From G039029935 sp039029935 (GTDB taxonomy: Bacteria > Chloroflexota > Anaerolineae > Caldilineales > Caldilineaceae), in the NCBI GenBank assembly GCA_039029935.1, contig JBCCFC010000781.1, positions 1-6,618 of the forward strand: DNA of 6,618 nucleotides. Direction: 5' to 3'. Of the stretch, positions 6,523-6,618 are shown in pieces. Under the pieces are notes generated by a model. The model was given only the letters and a program-made list of their open reading frames with translations, had not been told where the DNA came from and did not search any database. Within the stretch, counting starts at the first letter, position 1; each line of letters starts with the position of its first letter. A program made the position numbers and the translations under genes.

Positions 6523-6530
6523 TCCTTTCT
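6523..6530 (-). promoter_or_regulatory. Shine-Dalgarno of the UDPGP gene
   Basis: On the minus strand AGAAAGGA is followed by TTTT and ATG (6518). The AAGGA core with a 4-nt spacer is the best ribosome binding site near the gene's start and decides for this ATG over the two in-frame upstream codons at 6539 and 6551. Confidence 0.7.
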
Positions 6531-6559
6531 TGTACTCATAGTCTTGTTCAACGATAGAT

Positions 6560-6583
6560 AGGTCGGTAGGTCAGTAATCAGTA
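6560..6583. repeat. Three octamer-like units in the UDPGP upstream region
   Basis: AGGTCGGT (6560-6567), AGGTCAGT (6568-6575) and AATCAGTA (6576-6583) have an 8-nt period with decaying identity. They overlap the inverted repeats described separately. Confidence 0.55.
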
Positions 6584-6618
6584 TTCGGTAACTGTAGACT
6601 GACCTACCAAATACTGAT
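6565..6618. repeat. Two interleaved, mutually exclusive inverted repeats upstream of the UDPGP gene
   Basis: Pair A: GGTAGGTCAGT (6565-6575) is a perfect 11-bp complement of ACTGACCTACC (6598-6608), with a 22-nt spacer. Pair B: ATCAGTATTCGGTA (6577-6590) matches the complement of TACCAAATACTGAT (6605-6618) at 13 of 14 positions, with a 14-nt spacer. The right arms share 6605-6608, so the full stems compete. The element lies 47 nt or more upstream of the ATG and touches the window edge. It could be a leader RNA switch, an operator or part of an intergenic repeat family. Confidence 0.75.

Noticed and set aside
6519..6551. N-terminal extension of the UDPGP protein from TTG 6551 or ATG 6539
   Set aside because: Neither codon has a Shine-Dalgarno, whereas ATG 6518 follows AGAAAGGATTTT.

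Overview
The window holds two convergent protein genes separated by a repeat-rich gap. The composition (about 50% GC), the very long Thr/Pro 'PTPTATPT'-style linker in a secreted multidomain protein, and the C-terminal FLPVVAR tail together suggest a filamentous Chloroflexota bacterium (Anaerolineae/Caldilineae/Ardenticatenia type). This assignment is an inference from style and cannot be proven from the window.

Layout. Positions 1-65 are short upstream sequence with an 18-nt imperfect direct repeat. Positions 66-4910 (+) encode a giant, probably secreted mosaic protein of about 1614 residues. Its order is: hydrophobic N-terminus; plant-type LRR cap and 24-residue LRRs; FN3-like domain; 188-residue Thr/Pro linker; a second, shorter copy of the LRR cap-LRR-FN3 module; a chagasin-like (MEROPS I42-type) cysteine-protease-inhibitor domain; a Gly-rich linker; a complete papain-family (C1A) cysteine peptidase with Gln/Cys/His/Asn all present; three C-terminal FN3-like domains; an acidic linker; and FLPVVAR. 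Positions 4911-5120 have no gene and contain four octamer units followed by an 18-unit heptamer array. Positions 5121-6518 (-) encode a eukaryote-type UDP-glucose pyrophosphorylase (UDPGP family) whose last codons and stop lie inside the heptamer array. Positions 6519-6618 are the leader of that gene, with a good Shine-Dalgarno and two mutually exclusive inverted repeats.

The two genes converge, so they are not an operon, and nothing shows a shared pathway. The first looks like an extracellular adhesin/protease. The second makes UDP-glucose for glycan, glycogen or envelope sugar synthesis in the cytoplasm. The most interesting points are the inhibitor-like domain fused in cis to a papain-like peptidase that has no recognisable classical propeptide, the duplicated LRR-FN3 module with unequal LRR number, and the repeat array that seems to have overwritten the 3' end of the pyrophosphorylase gene.
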